A stretch of 64,000 nucleotides of DNA from Myxococcales bacterium (lineage in GTDB: Bacteria > Myxococcota_A > Bradymonadia > UBA7976 > UBA1532): positions 109,082 through 173,081 of the forward strand of contig JACKDL010000014.1 of the NCBI GenBank assembly GCA_020633555.1. The letters run 5' to 3'. The notes under the pieces were generated by a model. That model was not told the DNA's origin. It searched no databases and was given only the letters and a program-made list of their open reading frames with translations. Positions within the stretch are counted from its first letter, which is position 1. Each line of letters starts with the position of its first letter. Below, piece by piece: positions 33,930-46,000 of the stretch. The position numbers were made by a program, and so were the translations under genes.

Positions 33930-35096
33930 GTGCTGATCTGCCCCGTCTGCGAGCGGGTCTACCCGCCGGAAGCCCACACCCGCTGTCCCGAGGACGGCGC
34001 GCTGCTGTATGTGCTGGGCGAAGAGGGGCCCGCGAAGCGCCCCCTGGGCGTGGGCGACGTCATCGCCAACAAGTACAAGCTGCTGGAGGAGCTGCCGCAG
34101 CGCGGCGGCGCCGGGCGCACCTTCCGCGCCATGCAGACGGCCCTGCAGCGCGAGGTGGAGCTGCGGGTGCTGCCCGACAACTCCATCACAAAGCCCAGCG
34201 ATCACGCGCGGTTTCAACGCGAGGTGGCCACCTGGGGCCGGCTGCGCAGCGACTACATCGTGCGGCTGTACGACTCGGGCTTCACCGAGAACAACGCCCC
34301 TTACATGGCCCTGGAGTACGTGCGGGGCGGCTCGCTGGGCGAGGCCCTGCGCAAGCACGGGCCGCTGGCCCTGGGCACCACGCGCACCGTGGCCGAGCAC
34401 ACGCTCATGGCGCTGCAGGCGGCCCACCAGGCCAACGTGCTGCACCGCGACCTGACCCCCGAGGCCCTGGTGATGGACGTGCGCGCCGACGGCCGCCCCA
34501 CCGTGCGCCTGACGGGCTTCGGCCTGGCCAAGCACATGGGCGACGAGGACGACGATCCCACGGCCATCACCATGACCGGGCAGGTGATCGGCAACCCGGC
34601 CTACATGGCGCCCGAGACCATCATGATGGGCGTGCTGGAGCCGCGGACCGACCTGTACGGGCTGGGCGTGACCCTGTACGAGCTGCTGACGGGGCGGCGG
34701 CCCTTCGCCGAGGAGTCGCTGGCGGCCATGCTGGCGGCCCACGTGCAGGGCCAGCCCGATCCCGTGCGCCTGCACCGGCCCGACATCGACCCCCCGCTCG
34801 AGCACCTGATCGACAAGCTGCTGCGCAAGGCGCCCGAGCACCGCTTCCAGGGTGCCGACGAGGCGCTGGCAGCCCTGCGCCAGGAGCTGACCCAGTGGCC
34901 CGAGCCGCCCCGGGCGGTGCCCATGGTGGTGAACGCCCAAGGGCAGGCCACCATGATGGTGTCGGCCATCCGGCCACGCCGGCGGCGCGGGCCCAAGTGG
35001 CTGCGCACCGTGGGGCTGGTGGTGGGTGGCCTGGCCGCGGCGCTGGCCTTCGGCGGGCTGGTGGGCTGGATCATCCTGAAGCTGCGGCAGGGCTGA
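33930..35096 (+). CDS. Zinc-ribbon Ser/Thr pseudokinase, membrane-anchored
   Basis: 388 residues, GTG start. N-terminal zinc ribbon (CPVC then CPED) as in the kinase at 7697-9088, then a kinase fold whose catalytic residues are changed. The Gly-rich loop is LPQRGGAGRTF, the beta-3 Lys is Arg (VELRVL), the catalytic loop is HRDLTPEA (Lys to Thr and Asn to Ala), and the DFG Asp is Gly (LTGFGLAKH). The rest of the lobe (NPAYMAPETI, DLYGLGVTLYELL) is well kept. A C-terminal transmembrane helix (about 358-383) ends the protein with no extracellular domain. Probably a signalling scaffold rather than an enzyme. Confidence 0.85.
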   Translation: MLICPVCERVYPPEAHTRCPEDGALLYVLGEEGPAKRPLGVGDVIANKYKLLEELPQRGGAGRTFRAMQTALQREVELRVLPDNSITKPSDHARFQREVATWGRLRSDYIVRLYDSGFTENNAPYMALEYVRGGSLGEALRKHGPLALGTTRTVAEHTLMALQAAHQANVLHRDLTPEALVMDVRADGRPTVRLTGFGLAKHMGDEDDDPTAITMTGQVIGNPAYMAPETIMMGVLEPRTDLYGLGVTLYELLTGRRPFAEESLAAMLAAHVQGQPDPVRLHRPDIDPPLEHLIDKLLRKAPEHRFQGADEALAALRQELTQWPEPPRAVPMVVNAQGQATMMVSAIRPRRRRGPKWLRTVGLVVGGLAAALAFGGLVGWIILKLRQG

Positions 35097-35120
35097 TCCG
35101 GGCGGGATCCGCCTGGCCGG

Positions 35121-35507
35121 TCAGTCGCAGCTCGTGCCGCGGTGCAGGCGCCGCTTGTTCCCGAAGGCCTTGCTGGTCTTGGCCACGAAGCTGTCGCCGG
35201 TCTTGGCCTTCCGGAACTGCTTCTTGGCGCCGATGCTCCACTCGTTGCAGTCGTCGCCGCCGGGCGCCACGAAGAGCTTGGCGTGCTTGCCGTTGCTCTT
35301 GCCCTCCAGGGTCAGGGACTCGCCCGCCGCGATCTTCCACTCGTAGCGGGCGAAGTACTTCGCGCCGTCCTTCGCGTTGAACCAGCAGATCTTCACCTTG
35401 GCGTCGGTGCAGTTCTTCACGGTCACGTTCTCGATCTTCTCGGCGTGGGCGGCGCCGGCCAGCAGGCCGATGAGGGCGAACGCGAACAGGGCGGTGATGG
35501 ACTTCAT
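35121..35507 (-). CDS. Small secreted basic protein
   Basis: 128 residues; ATG at 35507 with GGAG upstream. Signal peptide of about 22 residues ending AGAAHA. The mature protein is Lys-rich with four Cys (CTDAKVKICW, DDCNEW, GTSC) and a beta-rich pattern (IENVTVKNCTDAKVKICWF, YEWKIAAGESLTLEGK), resembling small immunoglobulin- or cupin-sized secreted domains. No family recognised. It is divergent from another small secreted-protein gene across a 178-bp gap that probably carries both promoters. Confidence 0.7.
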   Translation of the reverse strand: MKSITALFAFALIGLLAGAAHAEKIENVTVKNCTDAKVKICWFNAKDGAKYFARYEWKIAAGESLTLEGKSNGKHAKLFVAPGGDDCNEWSIGAKKQFRKAKTGDSFVAKTSKAFGNKRRLHRGTSCD

Positions 35508-35685
35508 GGTCGTCTCCGAGGTCGTTGGAGCCCTGTGCCGGGCCGGTTGCAGGGGGGACCGCGACAGGCGCCCGGGGGGTCCGCAGAGAAAAGGTCGGTC
35601 GGCCCGAAAAAGAGGCGCCGGTGGGCCGGTGCAAGACCCCCGCAGTGGCCCCAGCCGCCACCCACAACCCGACCCAGGAGCGCCC

Positions 35686-36003
35686 ATGAAGACCCTCGCC
35701 GCCGCCCTGTCCGCCTTCGCCGTCACCCTGCTCGTCTCGGCCTCGGCCTACGCCCTGCCCAACTGCAGCAGCAGCTTCTGCAACGCGGGCGGCAACCAGT
35801 GCACCCTGAACGGCCAGACCCACACCTGCGGCACCTGCATGGGCGGCACCACCCACGTGCTCTACAGCGGCGACCTGACCTCGGCCGCCGCCGACGAGCG
35901 CTGCCGCTGCCAGCACGACCCCTCGGCGGGGTGCGCCCGCACGGTCAACCCCACCCTGATGGAGAAGAAGGTGGCGCCCACCACCAAGACCGTCGCCCCC
36001 TGA
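35686..36003 (+). CDS. Small secreted Cys-rich protein
   Basis: 105 residues; ATG at 35686 preceded by CAGGAG. Signal peptide of about 23 residues (ending ASAYA). The mature peptide has eight Cys in a compact pattern (NCSSSFCNAGGNQC, HTCGTCMGG, CRCQHD, CAR) followed by a Lys/Thr/Pro tail. Likely a disulfide-stabilised secreted peptide; no family recognised. Its stop lies 3 bp from the converging stop of the next minus-strand gene. Confidence 0.7.
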   Translation: MKTLAAALSAFAVTLLVSASAYALPNCSSSFCNAGGNQCTLNGQTHTCGTCMGGTTHVLYSGDLTSAAADERCRCQHDPSAGCARTVNPTLMEKKVAPTTKTVAP

Positions 36004-36006
36004 ACC

Positions 36007-37002
36007 TCAGCGCCGGGGCGCGCGCTCGACCAGCGCCCGGTTCGCCCGCCGCCCCTCGCGCTTGCCCGTGGCGAAGCGGGCGACGAAGGCGTCCAGCTCG
36101 GCGTCGAGCTTCGCGTTGACGCCCTCGTTCTCCACCCGCAGCCGATCCAGCTCGGCGCGCACCGCCGCCAACCGCAACACCTTCGACGGCGACAGCAGGT
36201 GCGCCGGCACCGCGTCCAGCGCCCGCCGCTCGATGGCCAGGGCGCCGGTCTCGGCCAGGCGGTCCTGATCGGGATCAGCCTCGGCCTCGTTCGCCGCCTC
36301 GAGCTGTCGCAACAGGGCCGCCCGCGTGAGATCGGCCGGATCGGGGCCCCCCGCGGCGCGGACGGCCTCGGCCTCGCGATCGCGCATCGGCGCCGAGCCC
36401 AGCGCGAGGCGCCCCAGGCCCGCCAGGGCCGCGATGCCCGGGTCCTGGGCGGCGACGTTGGCGGCCGCCAGCATGTCCAGGGTGTCCTCGAAGGCCCCGT
36501 CGCGCTTGAGCTGGGCCTCGCCCTTTCGGCCGATGAGGCGCAGCAGCTCCACCCCCGGATCCACGTCGGCGGCGTTGGCCTCGGCCAGGGCCTTCAGCGC
36601 GGCGGCGTGGTCCTTGGGGCCGTCCTTCAGCGCCTTGCGCTGCTTCTGGGTGCGCAGCCCGGGCGGGGTGGCCCGGGCCACGGCCCGCCTCAGGGCGCCC
36701 CGCCCGATGTCGGCCAGCGCGGCCTCGCCCGGATCGGCCATCTTGGCGTTCATGGCCGCCAGGGCCTGCTTGTTGGCCACCACCTTGGCGGTGAGCGCCG
36801 CCACCTGGCCCGCGGCCTCGGGGTCCTTCTTGGCGGCCTTGCGGGCCTTCGACAGCGCCTTGCTGTCCTGCCGGATCCGACCCAGCAGGCGCTCCGGCGC
36901 GCCGTCCGCCAGCTCGAAGCCGTCGCCCTCGAGCCGGCCCGCGAAGGCGGCGTCCCGCTGCCGGCGGGCCTTGCGACGCGCGTTGCGCCGCGCCGCCCTC
37001 AC
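36007..37002 (-). CDS. Unknown basic helical protein coupled to the Tc-like toxin
   Basis: 331 residues. GTG at 37002 overlaps the toxin stop TGA (GTGA), so it is very probably translated with it; the longer open frame inside the toxin is rejected as a shadow. Strongly basic N-terminus (RAARRNARRKARRQR). The rest is Ala/Lys/Arg/Asp-rich and almost wholly helical, with three related segments in which a D-P-G motif precedes a helix containing LLRLIG, LAGLGR or LADIGR. No signal peptide, membrane helix or catalytic motif is seen. Context suggests a chaperone, cargo or accessory subunit of the toxin. Confidence 0.65.
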   Translation of the reverse strand: MRAARRNARRKARRQRDAAFAGRLEGDGFELADGAPERLLGRIRQDSKALSKARKAAKKDPEAAGQVAALTAKVVANKQALAAMNAKMADPGEAALADIGRGALRRAVARATPPGLRTQKQRKALKDGPKDHAAALKALAEANAADVDPGVELLRLIGRKGEAQLKRDGAFEDTLDMLAAANVAAQDPGIAALAGLGRLALGSAPMRDREAEAVRAAGGPDPADLTRAALLRQLEAANEAEADPDQDRLAETGALAIERRALDAVPAHLLSPSKVLRLAAVRAELDRLRVENEGVNAKLDAELDAFVARFATGKREGRRANRALVERAPRR

Positions 37003-40000
37003 AGCGGGCCCTCGGTGTAGGCCACCAACAGCAGCAGGGTGGTCAGGGCCTCGCTCTGCGTGTCGACGGTCAGCTCCAGCAGCTTGCCCTCGGGCGGGAT
37101 GATCAGCCCGGGGGTGTCGGCCCGCTTGCCGTCCTCGACCGTGAAGGGGGCCGCCTCGTCCACCGACCGCAGGACCACGGCCTCGCCGTCGTCCCAGGCG
37201 CGGAACGCCCGCAGCATCACCTCGGGGATGCGCCCGTCGGTCATGCCCGGGAAGCCCTGACGCAGCAGGGGGATCACCAGCCGGTCGCTGACGCCCGTGC
37301 GCCACGCCTGCCAGATGTCGGGCAGCTCGGCGGCCACGTCGATGGCCCGCAGGCGCCGGCGCGCGGGCAGCAGCCCACGCACCACCTCGCCGAACCCGGC
37401 CCCGCCGTCCCGCGCGGTGAACTCCACGGTGAGCTGCACATCCAGCAGATCGGGCGGCGCGCCCGCCGGCAGCTCCAGGGCCCAGCTCGACACGGCCCCG
37501 GTGCCCTCGAAGGGCAGGTAGCGGTCGTCGTCGTAGCGCAGCTCGAACACGCCCGCGCTCTGGTCGTAGCCGCCGTGGGACAGGGCGATCTTCTGGCCCC
37601 TGCGCCAGCCGGTGCGCACCGAGTCGGGCGGGGTGCCCTCGCCGGTGAGCAGGTGCTTGATCCCCGCCTCGTCCGGCCGCAGCAGCGTGCGCTCGCCCAC
37701 CTGGTACAGCATGGCGTTCACCGGGGCCTGGCTCTCGGTGAGCACGCTCAGCGACACCGACTTGATCTGGCGCTTGTAATGGCCGGGGAAGTCCCGGTCG
37801 AACAGCGCCTCGGTCAGCTCGATGGGGCAGCGCCCCGTGGCCCGCAGCGTGAGCAGCGCCATGGGATCTTCGGCCAGCAGGGACACCACGCGGGTCAGCG
37901 CCAGGGCGTGGTCATCGGCGGCCAGCCAGGCCTGCTCCATGCGGTCCAGCTCCAGGGCCAGCCCGCCGCCGGCCAGCAGGCCCTTGCGCAGGCTGTCCCA
38001 GTGGCCGCCCTGCACGAAGCTGACCTCGTCGGGGGTGAGCCCCTTCTCGAACCGGAAGGCCCGCTCGGCCGCCCGGGCCATGTCCAGCGCCAGCCGGTAG
38101 GTCTGGAAGTAGCCGAAGGACAGCCGGTCCACCATCCACTGATACAGGGCCTCGTTGGTGAACTTCTCGCGGTGGTGCCGGGCCACCGCGGCGCTGTCCT
38201 CGATCTGCCGATCGAGCACCTGCACCTCGACCTCGGCGGCCCGCCGGGCCAGATCGGCGCCCTCGATCTGCAAGTCGATCTGCTTGATGTCGTGGTCGGC
38301 CTGCTCCTTCTGGAGCGCCCACTCGTCCATCGAGCGCTCGTGCTGGGCCGCGATGCCCAGGATCTCGCCCAGGATGTTGAAGGCCTCGGCCATGGACTCG
38401 GGCACCTCGGCGGCCTTGTCCAGGACCTTCGAGGCCGCCTGGCCGCCGGCCTTGATGCCGGTGATGAAGATCCCCAGCAGCGCCTCGGGGATCCCGGCCG
38501 CGATGGCCGACGCCGCCTTCAGCAGCCCCGTGACCAGGAACGAGGCCGCCCCCACCGACATCAGCGACATCTGCGCGATCTCGGTGGGCTTGAAGTCCTC
38601 CTCGATCCAGGCGGCGTACGTGCGCTGGCGGGCCTCGGCCTGCAGCTTGGAGGCCTTGAGCGCCTTGATGGCCTTCTCGGCCTCCTGCACCTGGAAGCGG
38701 CGGGCGCTGCGGCTCAGGGCGTGCACGCGCCCCTCCTGCTCCACCTGCAGCACCGCGAGGCGCTCGGCGTCGACCTTCTCCAGCGCGCCCAGCAGCTCCC
38801 CGCTGTACTCGCTGAGCCGTGCCACCAGCTCGCGGGCCTTGGCCAGCAGCACGGTGAAGCGGTGGTGCGGCAGGGCCACCCCGCCGCCGCCGCCCAGGGC
38901 GCCGGCCAGGCCGCCGCTCCCCGCCGCCGCGCGCGCCATCGCCAGGGGATCCAGCGGCGGCTCGAAGAGCGCCAGCGGCGCCGCCACGCCGTCGATGTTC
39001 TGGCAGTGCCGGATCTTGTACAGGCGGTCGTACACCCGGTCCCAGCAGGCCAGGAAGGTGCGGTTCTCGGGGATGTGGAAGTAGGGGCGCGGGCCCCCGT
39101 CGTCGATCCAGCGCCCCGCCCAGCCCAGGGTGTAGGTGGGGGCGTCCTCCACCGCCACCGGGGCCTCGCTCGCGTTCGTCGGCCGATCGGGCCGCGGGAA
39201 GATGAGGAACCCGTAGCGGTCTTGGGGCGACGGATCGGGATCCAGGAGCTGGTCCCAGGCGCGCGGGGGGCCGCCGTCCTCGCGGCCGAGGGCCAGGGGC
39301 GCGGGGCCCAACAGGTCCAGGGCCTTCAGGTACAGGGCGTGGGCCTCGGCGAGGGTCTCGCGGGTGTAGCGCCCGAAGAGCATGTCGCCCCAGTCCAGCA
39401 GGTTGTCGATGGCCGCCATCACGGTGGCGCGGCGGTAGGCCAGCCGGCGCAGGCCGGCGATGGCGTGGGCGTCGAAGGGGTCGTCCAGGTAGGTGCTGAT
39501 CTGGGCGCTCGAGGTCAGCGCCACCTCGTACACGCTGATGAGGCGCGCCATGATCCCGGCGAGCTCCGACAGGTTGCGCAGGGCCCCCTTGTAGTGCCCG
39601 TCGTTCGCCTTGGGATCCGGCGGCGGGGGCACGCTGTTCACGGCGTCCAGCACCGCATACAGGCGGCCGTCGGTCAGGCTGTCGGACAAGGTCTGGAGCG
39701 CCGCCCGCTGCGCCGCGGTGAGGCCGGCGCGGCCCTGGAAGGCCGCCGTCAAGGGCCGCAGGACCTGCCACACAGCCTCCAGGGCGCCCGCGACCGCCTT
39801 CACCGGGCCGCTCTCGGCGCCGTGCACGCCGGTCAGCACCCGCAGGTGCCCACGGGCCGACCGCTCCAACTGGCCGATGTCCACGGCCAGGAACGGCAGG
39901 AACTTCCAGGCGTCGGTGCGATCGGTGGGATCGTAGATCCGCGCGTACCAGCGCTCGGCGTCCTCGAAGCGCTGCGCCTGCCGCAGCATCTGCGCCACCT

Positions 40001-43000
40001 GCATGGGCGCGTGGTAGAAGAGCTCCCAGTAGTACGGGCCCATGGCGCTGTCGAAGTCCAGGTGCCGGGTCACGGGCAGCCGGGCCTTGATCACCCGCGC
40101 GGGGGTGTAGCGCACCACCTGCGGATCGCCGTCGAAGCCGTGGCGGCTCGTCCACTGCGCCTTCGGGCGGGGGGCGGTCTCGCCCGCTGCCAGCAGCAGC
40201 GGCTGCTCGTCGAGCACCTGGCTGCCCAGCGACAGCAGGACGTCCAGGCCGCCGCCCAGCAGGCGCTGCCCCAGCTCGGTGGCGGTGGCGCTGGTCAGGC
40301 GCACCAGGTCGTAGCGCGCCACCTCGAACTCATAGGGCTCGGCGAAGTCCTCACCGTCCCGATCCGGGCTGTAGCTCAGGCACTGCTCGGCGCCCACGAA
40401 GACGATCCGATCGGCGCTCCCGTAGGCCGCGCGCAGCCCCTTCAGCCGCTCCAGGGGCAGGTTGCCCCAGCGGTCTGCCACGGTTTTCCAGGCCGGCTTC
40501 GCAGGCAGATCCGCCTGGTTGGCGGGCCACTTCAGGTACTCGTAGGAGGCCCGGTCCGCCGTGCCGCCCGCCGCGCGGAAGACGAACACGTGGTCGCGCA
40601 GGCGCACGCCGGCGGCCACGGTGCCCAGCGTGTGCTCGATGGGGTGGCCCGGCTTCTGCCACGCGCTCAGGTTCCCCTGGTCGTCGATGGGGATCAGGGC
40701 GCAGTGCGTGGCGTTCAGCACGTACAGGCCCGCGTCCACGTGGAAGGCCGCCGTCACCCCCTGGTCGAGGATCGGGTTGTGGATCAGGCCCCAGCGTCGG
40801 GCGGTGCGCACGCGCGCGCCCTCCTGCTCTGAGGGGTAGCCGCACTCGCCGCCAGCGAAGAAGCCCTGCAGGCCGTGGGGGGTGGCGAGGGTCGCCACCT
40901 GCCCCGCCGGCCGGGGCGAGGCCCGGCGCTCCTCGACCACGTGGGGGCTCGCCCCCCCACCCAGCCGCACCGCCTGGCCCCCGGCCTCGAGCCACAGGGC
41001 GCCGTCGGCGGCGTTCCAGGCCTGGGTCAGGCCGCCGCTGGCCACCTGGGCGGCCAGCGCGGCGGTGGTCGCAGCGCCCCAGGTGGGCGTGAGCGGTTGA
41101 TCCTTCGGGACCGTCCCCTCGAAGAAGCCCTCGATGGGCTCCCACGGGACTTCGACGCCGCCAAAGGCGCGCCAGTCCTCGATGGACGCCTTCAAGTCCT
41201 CGAAGCTGTGCGACCGGACCCGCCGGCCCTTGAAGTAGTAGCCCGTCCCGTCGGGCCCGACGCAGACGACCGCCCCGCTGGGCAGGCTGTGATCGGTGGG
41301 CACCTGCGCGGTCAGCGGGAACCAGCGCAGGGTCCGCGTCGCCGGCCACGCCACGCCGGCGGTGATCGTCAGCGCGCCGCTCTCGGGGCCCGCGAGCCGG
41401 TACGCCCGGTCGTCGGCACCGAGCACCCAGACCGTGCCCTCCTGCTGAAAGCCGGTCACCAGCCGGGTGTCGGCGTCGGCGGGATCCAGACCCTCGGCCT
41501 TCAGCCACCGCGCCAGGGTGCCCAACGTCGCCTCACCCAACGTCCCCGGGGTGCCCGGGGTGGCCTGCTGCACCATCTGGTCAGGCCCGATGAGGTAGAA
41601 GTGGCCCCGGCACCAGAAGGCGCCCTGCACCGGGCGCTCCACGCCGCCCTCGTCGAAGTCGTTGGGCACCCGCAGCCAGTCGGCCAGCGCGGTCTTCGCG
41701 CCGCCCTTGGGCCAGGCGTGGCGGACGGTGAAGGCGCACGGGCTGCCGTCGGGCGCCGTGGCCACGGCCACCACCGGCGCGTCGGGCTTCATGCCCAGCG
41801 CCGACAGCCGCTGCGGATCCCCCTGCGCCACCCACGGCTCGGCCGCCTGCGCGGGCGCGGCGGCGTAGGTCAGCACCTCGGGATCGGCCGCGTCGCCGAA
41901 GGCCAGGTGCCAGCGGCCCCCGGCCTGCCAGGCCCCGCGCACCTCGGCGCCCTCCAGCAGCCGGTTGTGCTTGCGCCCGAACCGGTGCCCGAGCGGCTCC
42001 TCGCTGATCCCGCCGTCGGTCACCCGCGCCACCTGCGGACGGGCCGCGCGGAACAGCCAGTGATCGGCGCCCATGCCCGCCGCCGCGGTGGGCGTCTGCC
42101 AGGCCGCGGGCACGCCGAGCTGATCCAGATCACCCAGCGCCCGATCCACATCCAGGCTGGGCTCCGACGGCTTCACCAGGAAGCTGCCGGCCTGGTCGTT
42201 CACCACGAACCACTGCCCGCCGTACCAGCGCTCGGGCAGGCCCAGGTTCACGATGGGCGCCGGCACGTCGATCAGCACCTTGGGATCGGTGGCCGGGGTC
42301 ACCGGATCCACCTTGCTGCCCTGACGCGCCTGCAGATCGGCCCCCACGGACCAGACCCGCGCGCCCGGGTGGTTCTCCACCAGGGCCTTCTCGCGCCAGG
42401 CGTCCTCGGTCCAGGTGCAGCTCACCACCACGTTCTCGTAGGCCCACTCGCCCAGGGCCGCGGCCCGGTTGACCGCCACGCTGATCGACTTGAAGGGGCC
42501 CGTGCTTTCGTAGGTGCCCACCGTGCGCGGCTGCACGAAGCCGCCGTTCAGGTCCTGGTAGGTGAACTTCATCGTCAGCCGGTGCGGCTCGGGCCCCGTG
42601 CGGCTCAGGTTGCGCACGTCGCCGACGTCGCTCAGCGACATCCCGCCCCCGCGCCCGGCGTCGGGCAGCAGCTCGGTCTCGACCCAGAACACCAGCACCC
42701 GCCCGAAGGCCTCGGTGGGGTGGACGGCGTCGGCGTGGATCTCCACCCCGATGGGCCGCCAGGCGGTCCAGCTCCCGGCGTTGGTGCGGCCGTCCACGAA
42801 CCGCGCCGTCCGGTAGTGCCACGCCTTGCCGGGCTCGGGCTCCTGGCCCACCAGCAGCAAGCGCCGGTCGCCGTTGGGCTCGGCGCGCATGAAGCCGCCG
42901 CGCACCGTCAGCTCGGCCACCTTCGCGTAGGCGTCCAGGTAGGTCTTGTAGGCCTTGGCCGCGGCCACGTCGTCCAGCGGCCCCTGCAGCAGGGCGCGCT

Positions 43001-46000
43001 CCAGGGTCTCGAAGGCGGGCGTGCGATCCCCCCGCAGCTCGGGCCGCAGGTAGTTCTCGGGGTACAGGAAGGTGCGGCGGTTGGGCTCCCAGGTGGTGAA
43101 GCTCTTCAGCCACAGCCAGCGCTGCTTCAGCAGCGCGCGGGCCTCGCCCTGATCGCCGCTGGTGGCCAGCTTCACCAGCTCCAGGTTCATGAAGAACCGG
43201 TGCAGGTAGGTCTGCAGGGTCTGGATCGCCGCGGCCACCCGGCTGGTCTCGGCGCAGGGCGCCATCTGCACGTCCATCAGCAGGAGCGTGGACAGGTGCT
43301 CGGGGCGCTCCAGCCCCTCGGTCCAGGCCACGTGCCAGGCCACCAGCGCGTCGCGCAGCGCGCCGCGGACCTCACCCTCCACCTGGGCGAGCGCCGCCGC
43401 CTGCGCCACGTCGTCCAGGGGGGCGAGCACCCGCGCCAGGGCCCAGGCCGCCGCCTCCGCCCGCGCCCGCGGGTTGGGCACGTCGGGCAGCAGCCCGGCC
43501 CAGCCCACCGGCTCGCCCGCCTCGGGCGTGGGCTGGAAGAGCGGCTGCCAGAGCTGCTCGTACAGATCCTCGGGGTGCACCCCCAGGCGCCGGGTGACCT
43601 GGAGCACCGCGTGCATGCCCAGCACCAGCTCCAGATCGAAGTCCACCTCGGCCAGGCGCGGGCGCTGCCGGTCGATGAACCCGTCGTGGCGCTTCAGCCA
43701 GCGGAGCTGGGCGGCCGGCTGGTCGAGCAGCGCCCCCAGCAAGGTGTACGGCCGGTCGATGGGCCCCCGATCCCCCAGCAGGAAGTCGGTGAGGGCGTGG
43801 GTCCGCTCGCCCACCGGCCCGTCCAGGGCCACGTACTCGGCCAGGATCCGCACGTCATCCAGGCGGATGGCGCTGCGCTCGGCCCAGCCGTCGGTGAAGG
43901 GCCGCGGGAAGCCCAGCGGGTGCAGCCCACCCGCCGACAGCCGCCCGCCCACCCGCATGGCCGACTGCCCGTGCACCAGGTACTGCCGGCCGCCGAAGGC
44001 CAGCGCCCCGGTGGGCGCCTTGAAGGCCGGCGCCCCCGCCCGCACGTCGGGCCAGAGCTGCTCGACGGGCTGGGGGAAGCCGGGATCCATCACCCCGGCG
44101 TCGGCGTGGGCGTAGCGGGCCACCTGGCCGCCGCGCAGCACGTACAGGGCGCCGGCGGGATCCACCAGCGCCCCGTCCACGGTGTGCCCGGCCGAGCCGT
44201 CGGCGCGCACGGTGGCGAAGGCGTTCTCGGCCTGCGCCCAGGCGCCGGCGTCGGCCACCGTGGCCGTGCCCGCCTCCAGATCCACCACCAGCGCCCGGGT
44301 GTCCTTGAACAGCAGCAGGTGCTTGCCGCTGGCGGCCGCCCCGTCCAGATCGGCGGCGAAGGCCTCGGGCAGGGCGTCGAAGCCCAGCTCCTGCGCCAGA
44401 TCGGTGCGCAGCCGCTTGGGGTAGCCGGCGCTGGCCACGGTGGCCTCCAGCCCCTCGAAGCGGGTGAACTGATCGCCGCTCAGCAGGTACAGCGCCTGCT
44501 TGTACGCGAAGGCGGCGTCCAGGCGCCCCGTGTCGCGCAGGTGGTGGCGCACCTGCCCCACGTGGCCCAGCCCGTGGGTCGACCCGGCGGTGGGGCGGGC
44601 GGTGAACAGGGTGTCGCCCACCACCAGGGCGACGGCCGCACCCAACTGCACCGCGGCGCTGACGTGGCCCACCGCGATCACCGCGGCGTCGAAGCCCGTG
44701 GGCAGGCCCTCGAAGCCCGGCTCCAGCCGCAGGCCGTGGGCGATGGCCTTCGGGTAGCCGGCGTCCACCACCCCGGGGAAGGCCCCGGTGTAGCGCAGGT
44801 ACTCGGCGCCCGTGAACAGGTAGGTCCGCTCGCCCACCGTCAGCGCGCCGTGCACCACATCATCAACGGCCACCGCCACGGCCACCCGCCCGAAGGTGGC
44901 GGCGATGCCCCGCACCGTCCAGCCGACCCCGGTGTCCACGAAGCCGCCGTCCGAGAAGAAGACCACCCGGCCGTCGCCCAGGCTGGTGACGGCGCGGATC
45001 CCGTCGAAGCGTGGGGTGCCCGGGGCCCGCGGCAGCTCGGGCCACACCACCTCCACCGGCCGCACCGTGGACCACTCCCCTTCGGCCTGATCGAAGAACA
45101 CCACCGTCCGGCCCGAGAAGAGCGCGAGAATGCCGTCCTCCTCGAAGGCGGCGTCCACCCGCTCGAACCCCTGGGCGCGCACCTGCGCCGGCAGCCCCCA
45201 GAAGGTGTCATCGCCCGCCTGCGGGCGGGCGTCCATGGGCGCCGAGTAGTCGTCGGCGGCGTAGCGCACGAACTCGAAGCGCCCCGCGCCGTCCACCGGC
45301 CCGCACAGGTAGGTGATGCCGTCGCGCACGAAGGCCTGGTGCACCTGGGCCAGGCCCCCCCAGGCCTCGCGGATCTCGCGGGGCGGGCCGTCCACGGTCT
45401 CGGGCCACGGCTCGAGGCCCGTGGGCGTGGCGCAGCGGACGAACAGGCCCCCCCGGAAGAAGTAGGTGTAGCCGTCGCGGCCCGCCAGCACGGCGTCCAC
45501 GCGGCCCTCGTCGCGCACCGGGCTGGCCACCCGGCCCCACAGGGCGCCGTTGCGTAGCCAGCGCTCGCTGGCGTCCTCCCAGCAGGTGGTGCGGCGGAAC
45601 ACGTAGCGCTGCCCGTCGGCGGCCGTCAGCTCGGCCACCGGGGCCTCGCCCGCGGGCAGCCCCTCGGGCGCGCCCTCCACCAGCCGCGCCTCGGCGTGCA
45701 GCGGCAGCCGCACCCGCTGCCACGCCTGGGCCTCGCCCCGCACGTACAAGGCGCCCTGCCGCACGATGGCGGCGCTGGGTGCGCCGGGCAGCCGCAGCGC
45801 CTGCCCGGGGGCCCGGCCCGCGCGCCACAGCGTGTCGCCCTGGATCACCCCCACGGCCCCGGCCTCGCTCAGCCCGCCGCGCAGGCGGCCCAGGGCGCCG
45901 GCCGGCAGGTGGGCGAAGGCGGGCTCGCTGCGCAGGCCGCGATCCACCCGCCGCGGGTAGCCGGGATCCATGGCCCGCCCGGCGCTCAGATCGCCGGTGT

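Noticed and set aside
40875..45557. A plus-strand open frame of 1,560 codons
   Set aside because: Composition (Gly, Arg, His, Gln, Leu repeats, no motifs) marks it as the antisense shadow of the toxin's hemopexin region.
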